Origin: Azophilus sp965199705
GTDB taxonomy: Bacteria; Pseudomonadota; Gammaproteobacteria; Pseudomonadales; Azotimanducaceae
Assembly: GCA_965199705.1 (NCBI GenBank)
Contig: OZ241359.1
Coordinates: 682,001-746,000 of the forward strand
Length of the DNA: 64,000 nt
Direction of reading: 5' to 3'
Of the stretch, positions 33,791 through 42,393 are shown piece by piece. The notes beneath the pieces are model-generated. The model was given only the letters and a program-made list of their open reading frames with translations. It was not told the origin of the DNA and searched no databases. The position numbers were made by a program, and so were the translations under genes. Each line of letters opens with the position of its first letter. Position 1 is the first letter of the stretch.

Positions 33791-34767
33791 AAGCAGTTTT
33801 GTGCAAGGCATTCGGAACCCCCCGGGATCTTGTGCTGGAGGATGTGCCGGAACCCGCACTCGGCAGCGGTCAGGTGCTGCTGAAGACGCACGCTTGCGCC
33901 CTCAATTTTCCGGATGTACTGATGATCGCCGGCAAGTATCAGAGCCAACCGCCCTTTCCATTCTCTCCCGGTGGCGAAGTTGCCGGCACGGTATTGGCGG
34001 TCGGTGATGGCGTCACTGCCTTCACCCCGGGGGATCGGGTATTTGGTTCCGGCGGATATAGTGGCCTGGCCGAACAATGCCTGATGCCGGCAGCGAGCCT
34101 GCGCCCCGTGCCGGCGAGCATGGATCTTGCCGAGGCGTCCGGCATCAGCACCACCTACGGCACTTCTTACTACGCCCTCAAGCAGAGAGCCGCGCTTCAG
34201 GCCGGTGAAACCCTGTTGGTGCTCGGCGCCGCCGGCGGTGTTGGCATTTCTGCCGTACAGATCGGCAAGGCCATGGGCGCGCGCGTCATCGCCGCTGCCA
34301 GCACGCCGGAGAAGCTGGCCGTGGCGCGTGCCAGCGGCGCCGATGAGCTCATTGACTACAGCGACGGCCAGTTGAAGGACAAGGTCAAGGCGCTGACCGA
34401 CGGCAAGGGCGCGGACGTCATCTATGATCCAGTCGGCGGTGATCTGTTCAACCAGTGCTTGCGATGTATCAACTGGTATGGCCGAATCCTCGTGATCGGC
34501 TTCGCCGCCGGCGACATTCCCAAGGCGCCGATCAACCTGATCCTGTTGAAAAGCTGCCAGTTGGTGGGGGTGTTTTACGGCGCTTGGTCGATGCGCGACC
34601 GTGCCGAGAACCAGCGCAACTTTGATGAACTGCTCGCGCTGTTCGAGGCCGGCAGGCTCAAGCCCGTGATCGGCGCCCGCTATCCACTGGCCAGCTATGC
34701 AGAGGCGATGGAAGATCTGTTGGAGCGCCGGGCAATCGGCAAGGTGGTAGTGACCCTGGGCGACTGA
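33787..34767 (+). CDS. Zinc-free NADPH:quinone oxidoreductase-like MDR protein
   Basis: This 326-residue medium-chain dehydrogenase/reductase resembles the quinone oxidoreductase group. The N-terminal catalytic fold has ACALNFPDVLMIAGKYQ and PFPFSPGGEVAGTV. The Rossmann loop is VLGAAGGVGISAVQIGKAMG (about 144-163), and VIYDPVGGDLF follows. The zinc-binding Cys/His of alcohol dehydrogenases are absent. The GTG start overlaps the restored acpH stop, so it belongs to the gshA-acpH unit. Such enzymes reduce quinones or enoyl compounds; the substrate here is unknown. A second paralog is at 49600. Confidence 0.85.
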   Translation: MKAVLCKAFGTPRDLVLEDVPEPALGSGQVLLKTHACALNFPDVLMIAGKYQSQPPFPFSPGGEVAGTVLAVGDGVTAFTPGDRVFGSGGYSGLAEQCLMPAASLRPVPASMDLAEASGISTTYGTSYYALKQRAALQAGETLLVLGAAGGVGISAVQIGKAMGARVIAAASTPEKLAVARASGADELIDYSDGQLKDKVKALTDGKGADVIYDPVGGDLFNQCLRCINWYGRILVIGFAAGDIPKAPINLILLKSCQLVGVFYGAWSMRDRAENQRNFDELLALFEAGRLKPVIGARYPLASYAEAMEDLLERRAIGKVVVTLGD

Positions 34768-34786
34768 GCAGCGGGCGGGTTTGCTG

Positions 34787-35056
34787 CTACTCCAGCTCCC
34801 CGAAGCCGTCCTCGATCAGTTGGCTGAGCGCAGCCAGCGTTTCAGCTTCATCATCGCCCGAAACCTCGATACCGAGACGGGAACCGACCGGTGCGGCGAG
34901 GCGGAGCACGCTCATGATGCTCTTGCCATCCACCTGCTTGTCTTCATAGTGCAAGGTCACGCCGCTGGCGTAGGTTTTGGCCAACTCGACCAGCTTGGCG
35001 GCGGCGCGTGCGTGCAGGCCCAGCGGGTTGACCAGAACCAGGTCGGCGCGTTTCAT
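34787..35056 (-). CDS. HPr-family phosphocarrier (NPr)
   Basis: The 89-residue protein carries phosphate on H15 (VNPLGLHARAAAK) from EI-Ntr to PtsN. The regulatory-site region DGKSIMSVLRLAAPVGS has the conserved serine at 46. The position downstream of rapZ and ptsN marks it as the nitrogen-PTS carrier NPr (PtsO) and not sugar-PTS HPr. It ends 19 bp before the convergent oxidoreductase gene. Confidence 0.9.
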   Translation of the reverse strand: MKRADLVLVNPLGLHARAAAKLVELAKTYASGVTLHYEDKQVDGKSIMSVLRLAAPVGSRLGIEVSGDDEAETLAALSQLIEDGFGELE

Positions 35057-35117
35057 GCCGGCAACGGCCCGAATGCCGCGTCAGGACGCTTGTCGGGATG
35101 GACTTCGGACTTGTCTT

Positions 35118-36020
35118 TCAACGGGTCCGATCCGGTTTTGTGACCTTTGGCGCCAGATCCGGGTTGTCGGTGGCCAGTTGCCGATGGCGTACCAGCACCG
35201 ACGGATAGCGGCCGGCAAAGTGCGCTCGAAGGCGTTCTGCCATATAGACGCTGCGATGCTGCCCGCCAGTGCAGCCCACCGCCACCGTGAAATAGCTGCG
35301 CCGGCCGGCCTCGAACTTCGGCAGCCAGTTGCCCAGGAATTCGTTGATGTCCTCGAACATCCTGCCGGCTTCGGGCGCCCGGTCGAGATACGCCCGGACC
35401 GGCTCGTCCAGGCCAGTCAATGGCCGCAATTCCGGCGCCCAATAGGGGTTGGGCAGGCAGCGCAGGTCGAACACCATGTCGGCATCCACCGGCACGCCGT
35501 ACTTGAATCCGAACGATTGAAACAGAAGACTCAAGGCTGATGACTCTGCTGCCGCCAGGCGCTCGCTGACCATTCCGGCCAGAGTCGGCCCAGGCATCTG
35601 CGAGGTGTCGATGGTCAGATCGGCGATGGACGCAACGCCGCTCAGGAGTTGCTTCTCGCGGCTGATGGCTTCGCGCAGGTCGATATCCGGCCCGGTCAAT
35701 GGATGCCGACGGCGGGTTTCGCTGAATCGCTTCACCAGGGTAGCGCTCGACGCATGCAGATAGACAGTTTCGCAATCCACGCCGGATTCCGTGAGATTCT
35801 GACGGATGGCGGGCAACTGGCAAATTTCGGCGCTCCGGCTATCGACGCAGACCGCCAGGCCGATGCTCGCGCCCAGGCCGTTTTCCCGCAACCGGGCTAC
35901 CAGGGCGGGCAGCAGCGTGACCGGAATGTTGTCGATGCAATGGTAGCCGCAGTCCTCCAGAGCGCGCAGGGCCGTGCTCTTGCCGGAGCCGGAGCGGCCG
36001 CTGACGATCACCAGCTTCAT
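35118..36020 (-). CDS. rapZ: RNase adapter protein RapZ
   Basis: RapZ is a P-loop protein that senses glucosamine-6-phosphate in E. coli and guides RNase E to the sRNA GlmZ. The Walker A loop SGRSGSGKST is at residues 7-16. The C-terminal domain has VFDLRCLPNPYWAPELRPLTGLD-type sequence, of which DLRCLPNPYW is diagnostic, and VAVGCTGGQHRSVYMAE. A basic tail (KVTKPDRTR) ends the 300 residues. It lies between ptsN and npr, the standard order. GlmZ itself was not looked for outside this window. Confidence 0.95.
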   Translation of the reverse strand: MKLVIVSGRSGSGKSTALRALEDCGYHCIDNIPVTLLPALVARLRENGLGASIGLAVCVDSRSAEICQLPAIRQNLTESGVDCETVYLHASSATLVKRFSETRRRHPLTGPDIDLREAISREKQLLSGVASIADLTIDTSQMPGPTLAGMVSERLAAAESSALSLLFQSFGFKYGVPVDADMVFDLRCLPNPYWAPELRPLTGLDEPVRAYLDRAPEAGRMFEDINEFLGNWLPKFEAGRRSYFTVAVGCTGGQHRSVYMAERLRAHFAGRYPSVLVRHRQLATDNPDLAPKVTKPDRTR

Positions 36021-36057
36021 CTGCCTGCCTGTATCGAGTTGCCGACGCCACGCGACT

Positions 36058-36525
36058 TCACATTACCACCCCGTGTACGCCCTGAACGAATCTGCGGCGC
36101 AGTTCGTCGTCCGAGCCGGCCGCGCGCAACCCGGCGCAGGTGCGGGAATCGTCAAACAGGTGCGCCAGCCAGGACAGCGCCTCCAGGTGCGCGGTCGCTT
36201 CCCCGGTCGGCGCCACCAGCACGAAGAGCAGATCCACCCACTGACCGTCTTCGGCATGGAAGTTGACCGGCTTTGCCAGCGTCAGCAGCGCGCCCTTCAG
36301 GTGTTCGCAGTTGAAACGGCAGTGGGGAATGGCGATGCCGCTGCCGAGGCCGGTGCTGCCCAGTTGTTCACGTTTCATCAGGGCGCCGGACAGGGTTGGC
36401 GCGGACAGGCTCCGGTGCGCTCGGGCCAGCAGGTCGGCGCCGAGATCCATCACCGCCTTTCGGCTCGCCGCAACAGCGCCCCAACGCACACAGCCAGGCG
36501 CCAATAGTCCATCCAGATCAATCAT
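36058..36525 (-). CDS. ptsN: PTS IIA-like nitrogen-regulatory protein PtsN
   Basis: PtsN (EIIA-Ntr) takes phosphate from NPr and regulates potassium transport, nitrogen and envelope stress rather than sugar uptake. The active H68 is in GSGIAIPHCRF. Flanking family sequence is STGLGSG and DLLFVLVAP. The 155-residue length is typical. It follows hpf by 106 bp and precedes rapZ by 37 bp in the rpoN cluster. Confidence 0.94.
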   Translation of the reverse strand: MIDLDGLLAPGCVRWGAVAASRKAVMDLGADLLARAHRSLSAPTLSGALMKREQLGSTGLGSGIAIPHCRFNCEHLKGALLTLAKPVNFHAEDGQWVDLLFVLVAPTGEATAHLEALSWLAHLFDDSRTCAGLRAAGSDDELRRRFVQGVHGVVM

Positions 36526-36631
36526 CTATCCCACAACTCGCGGATCATCCCCGGACCTGCTCCCGGACCCCACCCGTGAAGGCGACCTGCGCGAGCATTG
36601 CACCTCCGAATGCACTGTCCGGGCTTGGCGA

Positions 36632-36931
36632 TCAGCGCCCGTGATGGCGTTCTACAACCCTTTCCTTGTGCTTGAGCACCTGTCGATCGAGCTTGGCCTG
36701 AAGCAGGTCAATGGCCGCATAGAGATCCCGGGAGTGGGCGTCGGCAAACAGTTCGCCGCCGCTGACATGCGCTGTGGCCTCGGCCTTGTGATCCATCTTG
36801 TCCACGCTGAGCACCACATGAATGTTGGTGATCTGATCGTAATGTCGTTCCAGCTTGGCCAGCTTGCTGGTGACATAGTTTCTCAGCGGGTCGGTGATGT
36901 CCAGATGATGTCCCGAGATGCTCAACTGCAT
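36632..36931 (-). CDS. hpf: Ribosome hibernation promoting factor (short form)
   Basis: The short HPF binds the 30S subunit in stationary phase and helps form inactive 100S ribosomes. The 99-residue chain starts MQLSISGHHLDIT and has the conserved KLAKLERHYDQIT, the basic DHKAEATAHVSGG region and the helix DLYAAIDLLQAKLDRQVLKHK. No C-terminal dimerisation domain is present, so it is the gammaproteobacterial short type. It lies directly downstream of rpoN. Confidence 0.94.
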   Translation of the reverse strand: MQLSISGHHLDITDPLRNYVTSKLAKLERHYDQITNIHVVLSVDKMDHKAEATAHVSGGELFADAHSRDLYAAIDLLQAKLDRQVLKHKERVVERHHGR

Positions 36932-36973
36932 GAGTCGCCTCCTTGTTGCTGGGTTCCGCCTGTCGTCTGTGCC

Positions 36974-38560
36974 TCAGGCCAGGCGCCTGCGTTCGCTTGA
37001 GGTCGGAATGGAAATCGACTCTCGGTACTTGGCAACGGTGCGCCTGGCGATGGTGATGTTCCTGTCGGCCAGTATTGCCGCGATCTTGTTGTCGCTCAAT
37101 GGCCTTGCCGGATCTTCGGCATCAATCAATTTGCGGATATGGGCGCGCACGGCAGTGCTGGAGATCTGCCCGCCACCAGCTGCCACGTGGCTGGAAAAGA
37201 ACCGCTTCAACGGCAGCACGCCGCGTGGCGTGTGCATGTACTTGCGGCTGGTCGCCCGCGAAACGGTGGAGTCGTGCAGGCCCACCGCCTCAGCCACATC
37301 CTGCAGCACCAGCGGGCGCATGGCTTCGTCTCCGTGTTCGAGGAACGCCTGCTGGAACTCGACGATGTGCCTGGCCACCAGCAACAAGGTCTCCTGGCGG
37401 CCTTGCAGACAGCGCATGAACCAATTGGCCTCCATCAGGCTGTCGCGCAGGAAGCGCCCATCCCGACTGTTGTCGCCGCGCTGAACCAGGCAGGCGTAGG
37501 CGCGGTTGATGCGCACCCTGGGTTGCGTCTGCTCATTCAGAGACACGCGCCAGCCGCCCCGCACCTTGCGCGCGATCAGATCCGGGATCACATAGCGGGT
37601 GGGTTCGGCGGACCAGCCGCTGCCCGGCCTGGGATTCAGCGATTCGATCAGTGCCGTGGCCTCTGCCAGCCTCGTCTCGTCGCACTTGAGCGCGCGTCGC
37701 AGGCCGGCGACATCCCGGTTCGCCAGCCGTCCCAGGTGCTGCTCCACCAGACGAATGGCCAGATCACGCAGCGCCGGGTCATCCGTGTGCTGGCGAAGTT
37801 GCAGGCTCAACGCTTCGGACGGGGTGCGCGCGCCAACCCCGGCCGGATCGAATTGCTGTATCGCACGCAGGGCCGATTCCACTTCAGCGAGGGGCGTCTC
37901 GCACCCGGGCGGTGACTCCTGTGGCGGCAGGCTGGCGGCGATGTCTTCCACGGATTCACAGAGATACCCGTGCCGGTCGATGGCGTCGATCAGCATCCGG
38001 CCGATGAGATGGCGTCGGCCAGTCCAGCCCAGAAGGCCGAGTTGCCAGAGCAGGTGGTCGGTCAGGGATTCGTCGCCTGCCTGGGCGAGCGGCAAGTCCG
38101 GCAGATCGGGCGTCGGTCTGTTCCGGGATGGGAGTTCCCAAGGGGTTGTCACCTGGAAGGCGTCCGCGTCGAAAGTCGCCTGCCCGGGGTCGCCGGCCTC
38201 ATCTTTGCCGTAAACACTTTCCCAGGTGGTATCGACTGGCAGATCATCCGGGAAAGTGTCTTGCCTGTTCAGATCAAGGTCGGAGAGCTCGCCGACCTGG
38301 ACCGATTCCGGGGCGTCCGCCAACGGTTCCGGTACTGGATCGGCGTCGGCTGCTGGCGTGTCTTCCGCCTCGAACGTCGACGTTGGATCATCGCCTTCAC
38401 CCGCATCCTCCACCGAATCGAGCATGGGATTGGATTCCAGGGCCTCCTGCACTGCCGCCGACAATTCGATCGCCGACAACTGCAACAGGCGCATGGCCTG
38501 CTGCGTCTGAGGCGAAATGACCTGGGTCTGACCGGCTCGCAGCCCCAGTACCGGTTTCAC
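36974..38560 (-). CDS. rpoN: RNA polymerase sigma-54 factor RpoN
   Basis: RpoN directs transcription from -24/-12 promoters that need an AAA+ activator. The Gln/Leu-rich activator-contact region I is at the N-terminus (LGLRAGQTQVISPQTQQAM). An acidic region II follows (about 50-130). The core-binding domain comes next. The DNA-binding part ends with the RpoN box ARRTVAKYRESISIP. Length is 528. Its ATG overlaps the lptB stop, and hpf, ptsN, rapZ and npr follow, the conserved gammaproteobacterial order. Confidence 0.96.
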   Translation of the reverse strand: MKPVLGLRAGQTQVISPQTQQAMRLLQLSAIELSAAVQEALESNPMLDSVEDAGEGDDPTSTFEAEDTPAADADPVPEPLADAPESVQVGELSDLDLNRQDTFPDDLPVDTTWESVYGKDEAGDPGQATFDADAFQVTTPWELPSRNRPTPDLPDLPLAQAGDESLTDHLLWQLGLLGWTGRRHLIGRMLIDAIDRHGYLCESVEDIAASLPPQESPPGCETPLAEVESALRAIQQFDPAGVGARTPSEALSLQLRQHTDDPALRDLAIRLVEQHLGRLANRDVAGLRRALKCDETRLAEATALIESLNPRPGSGWSAEPTRYVIPDLIARKVRGGWRVSLNEQTQPRVRINRAYACLVQRGDNSRDGRFLRDSLMEANWFMRCLQGRQETLLLVARHIVEFQQAFLEHGDEAMRPLVLQDVAEAVGLHDSTVSRATSRKYMHTPRGVLPLKRFFSSHVAAGGGQISSTAVRAHIRKLIDAEDPARPLSDNKIAAILADRNITIARRTVAKYRESISIPTSSERRRLA

Positions 38561-39282
38561 AGCCGAAACCCCTCTCCGAGATAGATGCGACGCACCGTTT
38601 CGTTCTCCAGAACGGCCTTCGCATCGCCCTCCGCGACCACCTGCCCGTTACCGACGATACAGGCGCGATGACAGATATCGAGCGTATCCCGTACATTGTG
38701 ATCGGTAATCAGGATACCGATGCCGCGATCAGTCAGGTCACGGATTTCCTGCTTGATTTCGCTGACAGAGATGGGATCGACGCCGGCAAACGGCTCGTCA
38801 AGCAGCATGATGACTGGCGCGCTGGCGAGGGCGCGAGCGATTTCCAGCCGCCGGCGTTCGCCACCGGACAGGTGTTCGCTGATCGTCTTGCGAATCGGTT
38901 GCAAGCGAAATTCCGCCAGCAGCCGCTCCAGTTGCGCCTGCCGGTCGTCTGCGCTCAGGTCACGCTGCAATTCAAGAATCGCCATGATGTTGTCTTCCGT
39001 GGACAACTTGCGGAAGACGCTGGCTTCCTGGGGCAGGTAGCCAATTCCGGCCTGCGCGCGCTTGTGGATTGGCGCACGGGTAAGTGGCTTGCCGTCGAGC
39101 AGGATCTCGCCAGATTCCGTGCGCAGGAGACCCACGATCATGTAGAAGCAGGTGGTCTTGCCAGCGCCATTCGGTCCGAGCAGACCCACGATCTCACCGC
39201 TTGATACCGCGAGACTGACCCCATCCACCGCCACCTTGCCGCCGTATGTCTTGCGCAGATTGCGGGCTTCGAGCCTGGCCAA
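38557..39282 (-). CDS. lptB: LPS export ABC transporter ATP-binding protein LptB
   Basis: LptB powers extraction of lipopolysaccharide from the inner membrane with LptF and LptG. The Walker A loop LLGPNGAGKTT is at residues 34-44, the signature HLSGGERRRLEIARAL is near 137-152 and Walker B VIMLLDEPFAGVDP follows. The H-loop is in ITDHNVRDTL. Length is 241, as in E. coli. It is 6 bp after lptA and overlaps rpoN as ATGA. Confidence 0.97.
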   Translation of the reverse strand: MARLEARNLRKTYGGKVAVDGVSLAVSSGEIVGLLGPNGAGKTTCFYMIVGLLRTESGEILLDGKPLTRAPIHKRAQAGIGYLPQEASVFRKLSTEDNIMAILELQRDLSADDRQAQLERLLAEFRLQPIRKTISEHLSGGERRRLEIARALASAPVIMLLDEPFAGVDPISVSEIKQEIRDLTDRGIGILITDHNVRDTLDICHRACIVGNGQVVAEGDAKAVLENETVRRIYLGEGFRL

Positions 39283-39288
39283 GGGCGG

Positions 39289-39810
39289 CTACTCCGGTTC
39301 AACCTGGGTTGCGGGCTTGCGAGGCGGGTGCAGGGTCATGCGTATCGGTTCCTCGCTGCTGGACTGGGCGCCAGCGGTTTCGTTCTGGATGTCGTAGCGG
39401 ATTTCTTCGCTCGCCAATCGGTTGCCTGCTTGCGTCAGGCGCGCATCGCCCCGGAGATCGACTCGACCATCGGCAACATGATAGATGATGGTGTCTGCTG
39501 CTGCGACAACCTGACCTGCTTCGGCATCCAGTGACTGCCGATAGCGGGCCGGTTGCCCTGTCGCCTGGATGCGCACCACGGCCCTGGCTGCATAGGTCAC
39601 GATCAATTCCGCCGCCTGAACCTGAAGGCTGCCCTGGCGCACTTGCACATCGCCGCGATAGGTGGCCAGGCCCTGCTGATGATCCAGTTCGGCGGAGCGG
39701 GCGCTGATCTCGATGGGTGCATTGGCGTCTGCCCGGAGACCGCAAGCCTCGGACGTCAGCGCGCCCGTCAACGCCAGCGCGCAGCACCTCACGAGCACTG
39801 CGCGAGCCAT
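39289..39810 (-). CDS. lptA: LPS transport periplasmic protein LptA
   Basis: LptA forms the periplasmic beta-jellyroll bridge that carries LPS from LptC to LptD. The 173-residue form starting at ATG 39810 has a signal peptide (MARAVLVRCCALALTGALT) and the OstA-like fold: PIEISARSAELDHQQGLATY, then GDVQVRQGSLQVQAAELIV. A TTG at 39861 that overlaps the lptC stop would add 17 residues; the signal peptide favours ATG 39810. The C-terminal tail is Pro/Glu rich. Confidence 0.88.
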   Translation of the reverse strand: MARAVLVRCCALALTGALTSEACGLRADANAPIEISARSAELDHQQGLATYRGDVQVRQGSLQVQAAELIVTYAARAVVRIQATGQPARYRQSLDAEAGQVVAAADTIIYHVADGRVDLRGDARLTQAGNRLASEEIRYDIQNETAGAQSSSEEPIRMTLHPPRKPATQVEPE

Positions 39811-39857
39811 GCCTCTGGTTGAACGCCGATGCCATTGCGGCGAGTAGCCCGTAACAT

Positions 39858-40526
39858 TCAATGAAAGTGCGCGTCGGAAGACGCGGATGAGGGCGGATTT
39901 GCCGCCGTGATTTCCTGCGCCACTGCCCCCCGCCGTTGCGGAACAATGGTGGTTTGCACCCGGCCGTCGGGGTTTGCCCCCAATATCAGCAGCTTGCGTA
40001 CCAGATCCGCTTCCAGCCAGTCACCGCGGCTGTGGCCGGCATGCGATTCGATGACAACACCCTGCCTGGTCTCGGCGCTCCGGCGCTCCGGCAGCACTCT
40101 CAGATGCAGGGCTTGCAACCTGACGAACCCGGCATCCTGGAGATCATGGTGCAATGCAACATCTCCGTTGAGATCGATCGTGTGCTCTATCATGCCCGAA
40201 GCACTCCGGTCTTGGCGCATGAGTCCGGTTACCGCCGAAACCTGCCAGGGCGCCGCGTCGGCCTGATGCAGGACAAGCCGGGGTTGGCGAAGCCGGGTTT
40301 CGGCCTGCGCGGCGAAGTGCGTCAGCTGCTCGGCCTGCAACTGGTAGAGTAGCGCCCCTGCTTCGTCGAACTGGCTGATGCTGCTTTGCGTCATGTGCAG
40401 GTCCGGCGCCGAGGCCAGCGCCTCGGGCGATGGCTCCAGGGTCAGGGCGCCGCGCCAGGGTGCGAGATAGAAGGCTGCCAGAAGCAGGGTGACTGCGAGG
40501 GCCATGGCGCCAAGGAGTTGCGTCAC
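39858..40526 (-). CDS. lptC: LPS export protein LptC
   Basis: LptC is a bitopic inner-membrane protein that receives LPS from LptBFG and passes it to LptA. The 222-residue chain has one N-terminal helix (LLGAMALAVTLLLAAFYLAP) and a periplasmic jellyroll with ISQFDEAGALLYQLQAEQL and a GVVIESHAGHSRGDWLEADL end strand. The GTG start at 40526 has GAAGG 5 nt upstream, overlapping the antiporter stop. In E. coli kdsD and kdsC lie between the antiporter and lptC; here nothing does. Confidence 0.86.
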   Translation of the reverse strand: MTQLLGAMALAVTLLLAAFYLAPWRGALTLEPSPEALASAPDLHMTQSSISQFDEAGALLYQLQAEQLTHFAAQAETRLRQPRLVLHQADAAPWQVSAVTGLMRQDRSASGMIEHTIDLNGDVALHHDLQDAGFVRLQALHLRVLPERRSAETRQGVVIESHAGHSRGDWLEADLVRKLLILGANPDGRVQTTIVPQRRGAVAQEITAANPPSSASSDAHFH

Positions 40527-40534
40527 GGTAACCT

Positions 40535-41503
40535 TCAGTGCAGCGAGTGCTGGAGCAGCAGCAGGTTGTAGCCGAACCAGAACGCCAGCATCACGACGCC
40601 CTCGAAACGGGTAATGACGGCCCTGGAGTTGATGCCGTAGGCGAACAATGCCAGCAGCAGGGTCAACGCCAGCATGGCGCCGCAATCCCGCCAGAGCCCG
40701 GCCGGTTCCAGCGTGGCGCCCGTGATCAATCCCGGAACCGCGAGAACCGCCAGTATGTTGAGAATGTTGGAACCGACCACATTGCCGATCGCGATGTCGG
40801 TTTGCCCCTTGATGACCGATGCAACGGTGGCGGCAAGTTCCGGCAGGCTGGTGCCGATGGCGACGATGGTCAAGCCGATGACCAGGTCGCTGATCCCCAA
40901 TCGCACTGCCACATCGGTGGCCGACCAGACCAGCAATTCGGCGCTGAGCACCAGCAGCGTCAGCCCGACCAGGAGCCATGCGCTGCCCCGCCAGACGTTC
41001 ATCCTGGGCAGCTCCTTGAGCTCCTCGCGCAGGTTGTCGGCAAAGTCCGGCGCTGTCGAGTGCTTGCCCGACATCAGCAGGTAGAGGATGACCCCGAGAC
41101 CACCGAGCAGCACAAGGCCATCAATGAAACTCAGATCCAGATCGGCAAGCAGGCCAATTGCCAGAATCGTGGCGCCCAGCAACCAGGGCAATTCGGAACG
41201 CAGAACCTGTCGCGAGAAGGGCAGGGGCGCAACAAGTGCGGCTGCGCCGAGCACGAGCCCGATGTTGGCGATGTTGGAGCCCACCGCATTGCCAACCGCG
41301 AGCAACGGATTGCCTTCGAAGGCGGCTGCCATGGCAACCAGGATTTCCGGAGCGGAAGTGCCCAGAGACACCACCGTAAGCCCGATGATCAGCGGAGAGA
41401 TGCCCAGATGGTGCGCGGTGCTTGCGGCGCCGGTCAGGAACTTGTCCGCACTCCAAACCAGCGCCGTAAAACCGACGATCAGCCCGATTATCGATACCCA
41501 CAT
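40535..41503 (-). CDS. Calcium/sodium antiporter (CaCA family, YrbG-like)
   Basis: The 322-residue membrane protein has two inverted alpha repeats with the ion-binding signatures VVSLGTSAPEI (about 44-54) and VAIGTSLPELA (about 215-225), each followed by GNAVGSNIANIGLV or GNVVGSNILNILAV. About ten hydrophobic segments are visible. YrbG relatives exchange Ca2+ or other cations for Na+ or H+; the physiological ion is unknown. It begins the minus-strand lpt-rpoN block and is divergent from mlaC, as yrbG is from the mla genes in E. coli. Confidence 0.92.
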   Translation of the reverse strand: MWVSIIGLIVGFTALVWSADKFLTGAASTAHHLGISPLIIGLTVVSLGTSAPEILVAMAAAFEGNPLLAVGNAVGSNIANIGLVLGAAALVAPLPFSRQVLRSELPWLLGATILAIGLLADLDLSFIDGLVLLGGLGVILYLLMSGKHSTAPDFADNLREELKELPRMNVWRGSAWLLVGLTLLVLSAELLVWSATDVAVRLGISDLVIGLTIVAIGTSLPELAATVASVIKGQTDIAIGNVVGSNILNILAVLAVPGLITGATLEPAGLWRDCGAMLALTLLLALFAYGINSRAVITRFEGVVMLAFWFGYNLLLLQHSLH

Positions 41504-41562
41504 GGTACGGACAAATTAGCCGCCGGCAGGGGGCAGACACCCCGGTGCGTCAACTTTATGCT

Positions 41563-41591
41563 TTGAGCGTCGGCAAAGAAACCGCTAATGT
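41563..41591 (+). promoter_or_regulatory. Sigma-70 promoter for mlaC-ibaG-murA
   Basis: TTGAGC (41563-41568) and TAATGT (41586-41591) are separated by 17 nt. The start would be near 41599, leaving a leader of about 70 nt before mlaC. This fits with mlaC being the first gene of its operon here. Confidence 0.45.
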
Positions 41592-41667
41592 ATCACCTGT
41601 CGCCTTTGTGCGCCTTGACCGGTTGTGCGCCGGACAAGCGCCCGCCTGATTGGAAACCTGATTCGAC

Positions 41668-42393
41668 ATGATGCGCCAACATGCCTCCATGCTGCCTGGT
41701 CGTCGGTGCGCCCGGCTTGCTGTCATCTTCCTGGCGGTCATCGCGACCGGCCTGGCGCAGGGTAGCCCGACGCGCACGGCCGTAGCGGCAACCGACGCGG
41801 CTATGGCCCCCGACGCCGCGCATGAGCTGGTTGCGAACACTGCCGAGGCCCTGCTGGCGCTGATTCGGGAGAGCCAGACCTATGTGGAGACGGACCCAAG
41901 GCGCTTCATTGAGGAGGTGGATTCTCTGCTGGCGCCGGTTCTGGATTTTCAGGGCTTTGCCCGGCGGGTGATGGCCACCCACTTTCGTCGGGCAACGCCT
42001 GCCCAGCGACAGCGCTTCACCCGAACCTTTCGCGAGGGGCTGCTTACCGCCTATGCCTTGTCGTTGGCGGAATTTGCGGATGGCGAGGTGCGTCTGCTGC
42101 CGCCGGCGCGGGCGCCGAGCAATCCACGGCGGCGCAATGTGCGCATGGAGATTCGGCACGGTTCCACCACGGTTCAGGTGGACTATCTGCTGGCGCAGTA
42201 CCCGGACGGTGTCTGGCGCGTTGGCAACCTGATCGTGGCCGGCGTAAATCTCGGCCTGACCTTTCGCAGCCAGTTTCAGAGCCTGGCCGCCGATCATCGC
42301 TACGGCGGCGACCTGGACCAGATCATTAACGCCTGGGAGCAATTCGTTACCTCTCGCAGCGCCAGGGCGCCCGGTCCGAGTGACGCCACATGA
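41668..42393 (+). CDS. mlaC: MlaC-family periplasmic phospholipid-binding protein
   Basis: MlaC shuttles phospholipids between the outer-membrane MlaA complex and the inner-membrane MlaFEDB transporter. The 241-residue chain has a signal peptide (CARLAVIFLAVIATGLAQG), then the Ttg2D/MlaC fold with FIEEVDSLLAPVLDFQGFARRVM, of which LDFQGFARRVM is typical, TPAQRQRFTRTFREGLLTAY and GVWRVGNLIVAGVNLGLTFR. In E. coli mlaF, mlaE and mlaD precede it and mlaB follows; none is present here. It overlaps ibaG as ATGA. Confidence 0.88.
   Translation: MMRQHASMLPGRRCARLAVIFLAVIATGLAQGSPTRTAVAATDAAMAPDAAHELVANTAEALLALIRESQTYVETDPRRFIEEVDSLLAPVLDFQGFARRVMATHFRRATPAQRQRFTRTFREGLLTAYALSLAEFADGEVRLLPPARAPSNPRRRNVRMEIRHGSTTVQVDYLLAQYPDGVWRVGNLIVAGVNLGLTFRSQFQSLAADHRYGGDLDQIINAWEQFVTSRSARAPGPSDAT

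Noticed and set aside
33690..34007. Long C-terminal extension of the acpH frame into the oxidoreductase gene
   Set aside because: It is a frameshift product. The other frame restores the family C-terminus and a stop coupled to the next GTG.
40527..40979. Upstream extension of the lptC frame into the antiporter gene
   Set aside because: The extra N-terminus is read out of frame within the antiporter gene. GTG 40526 with GAAGG upstream gives the normal LptC length and membrane helix.
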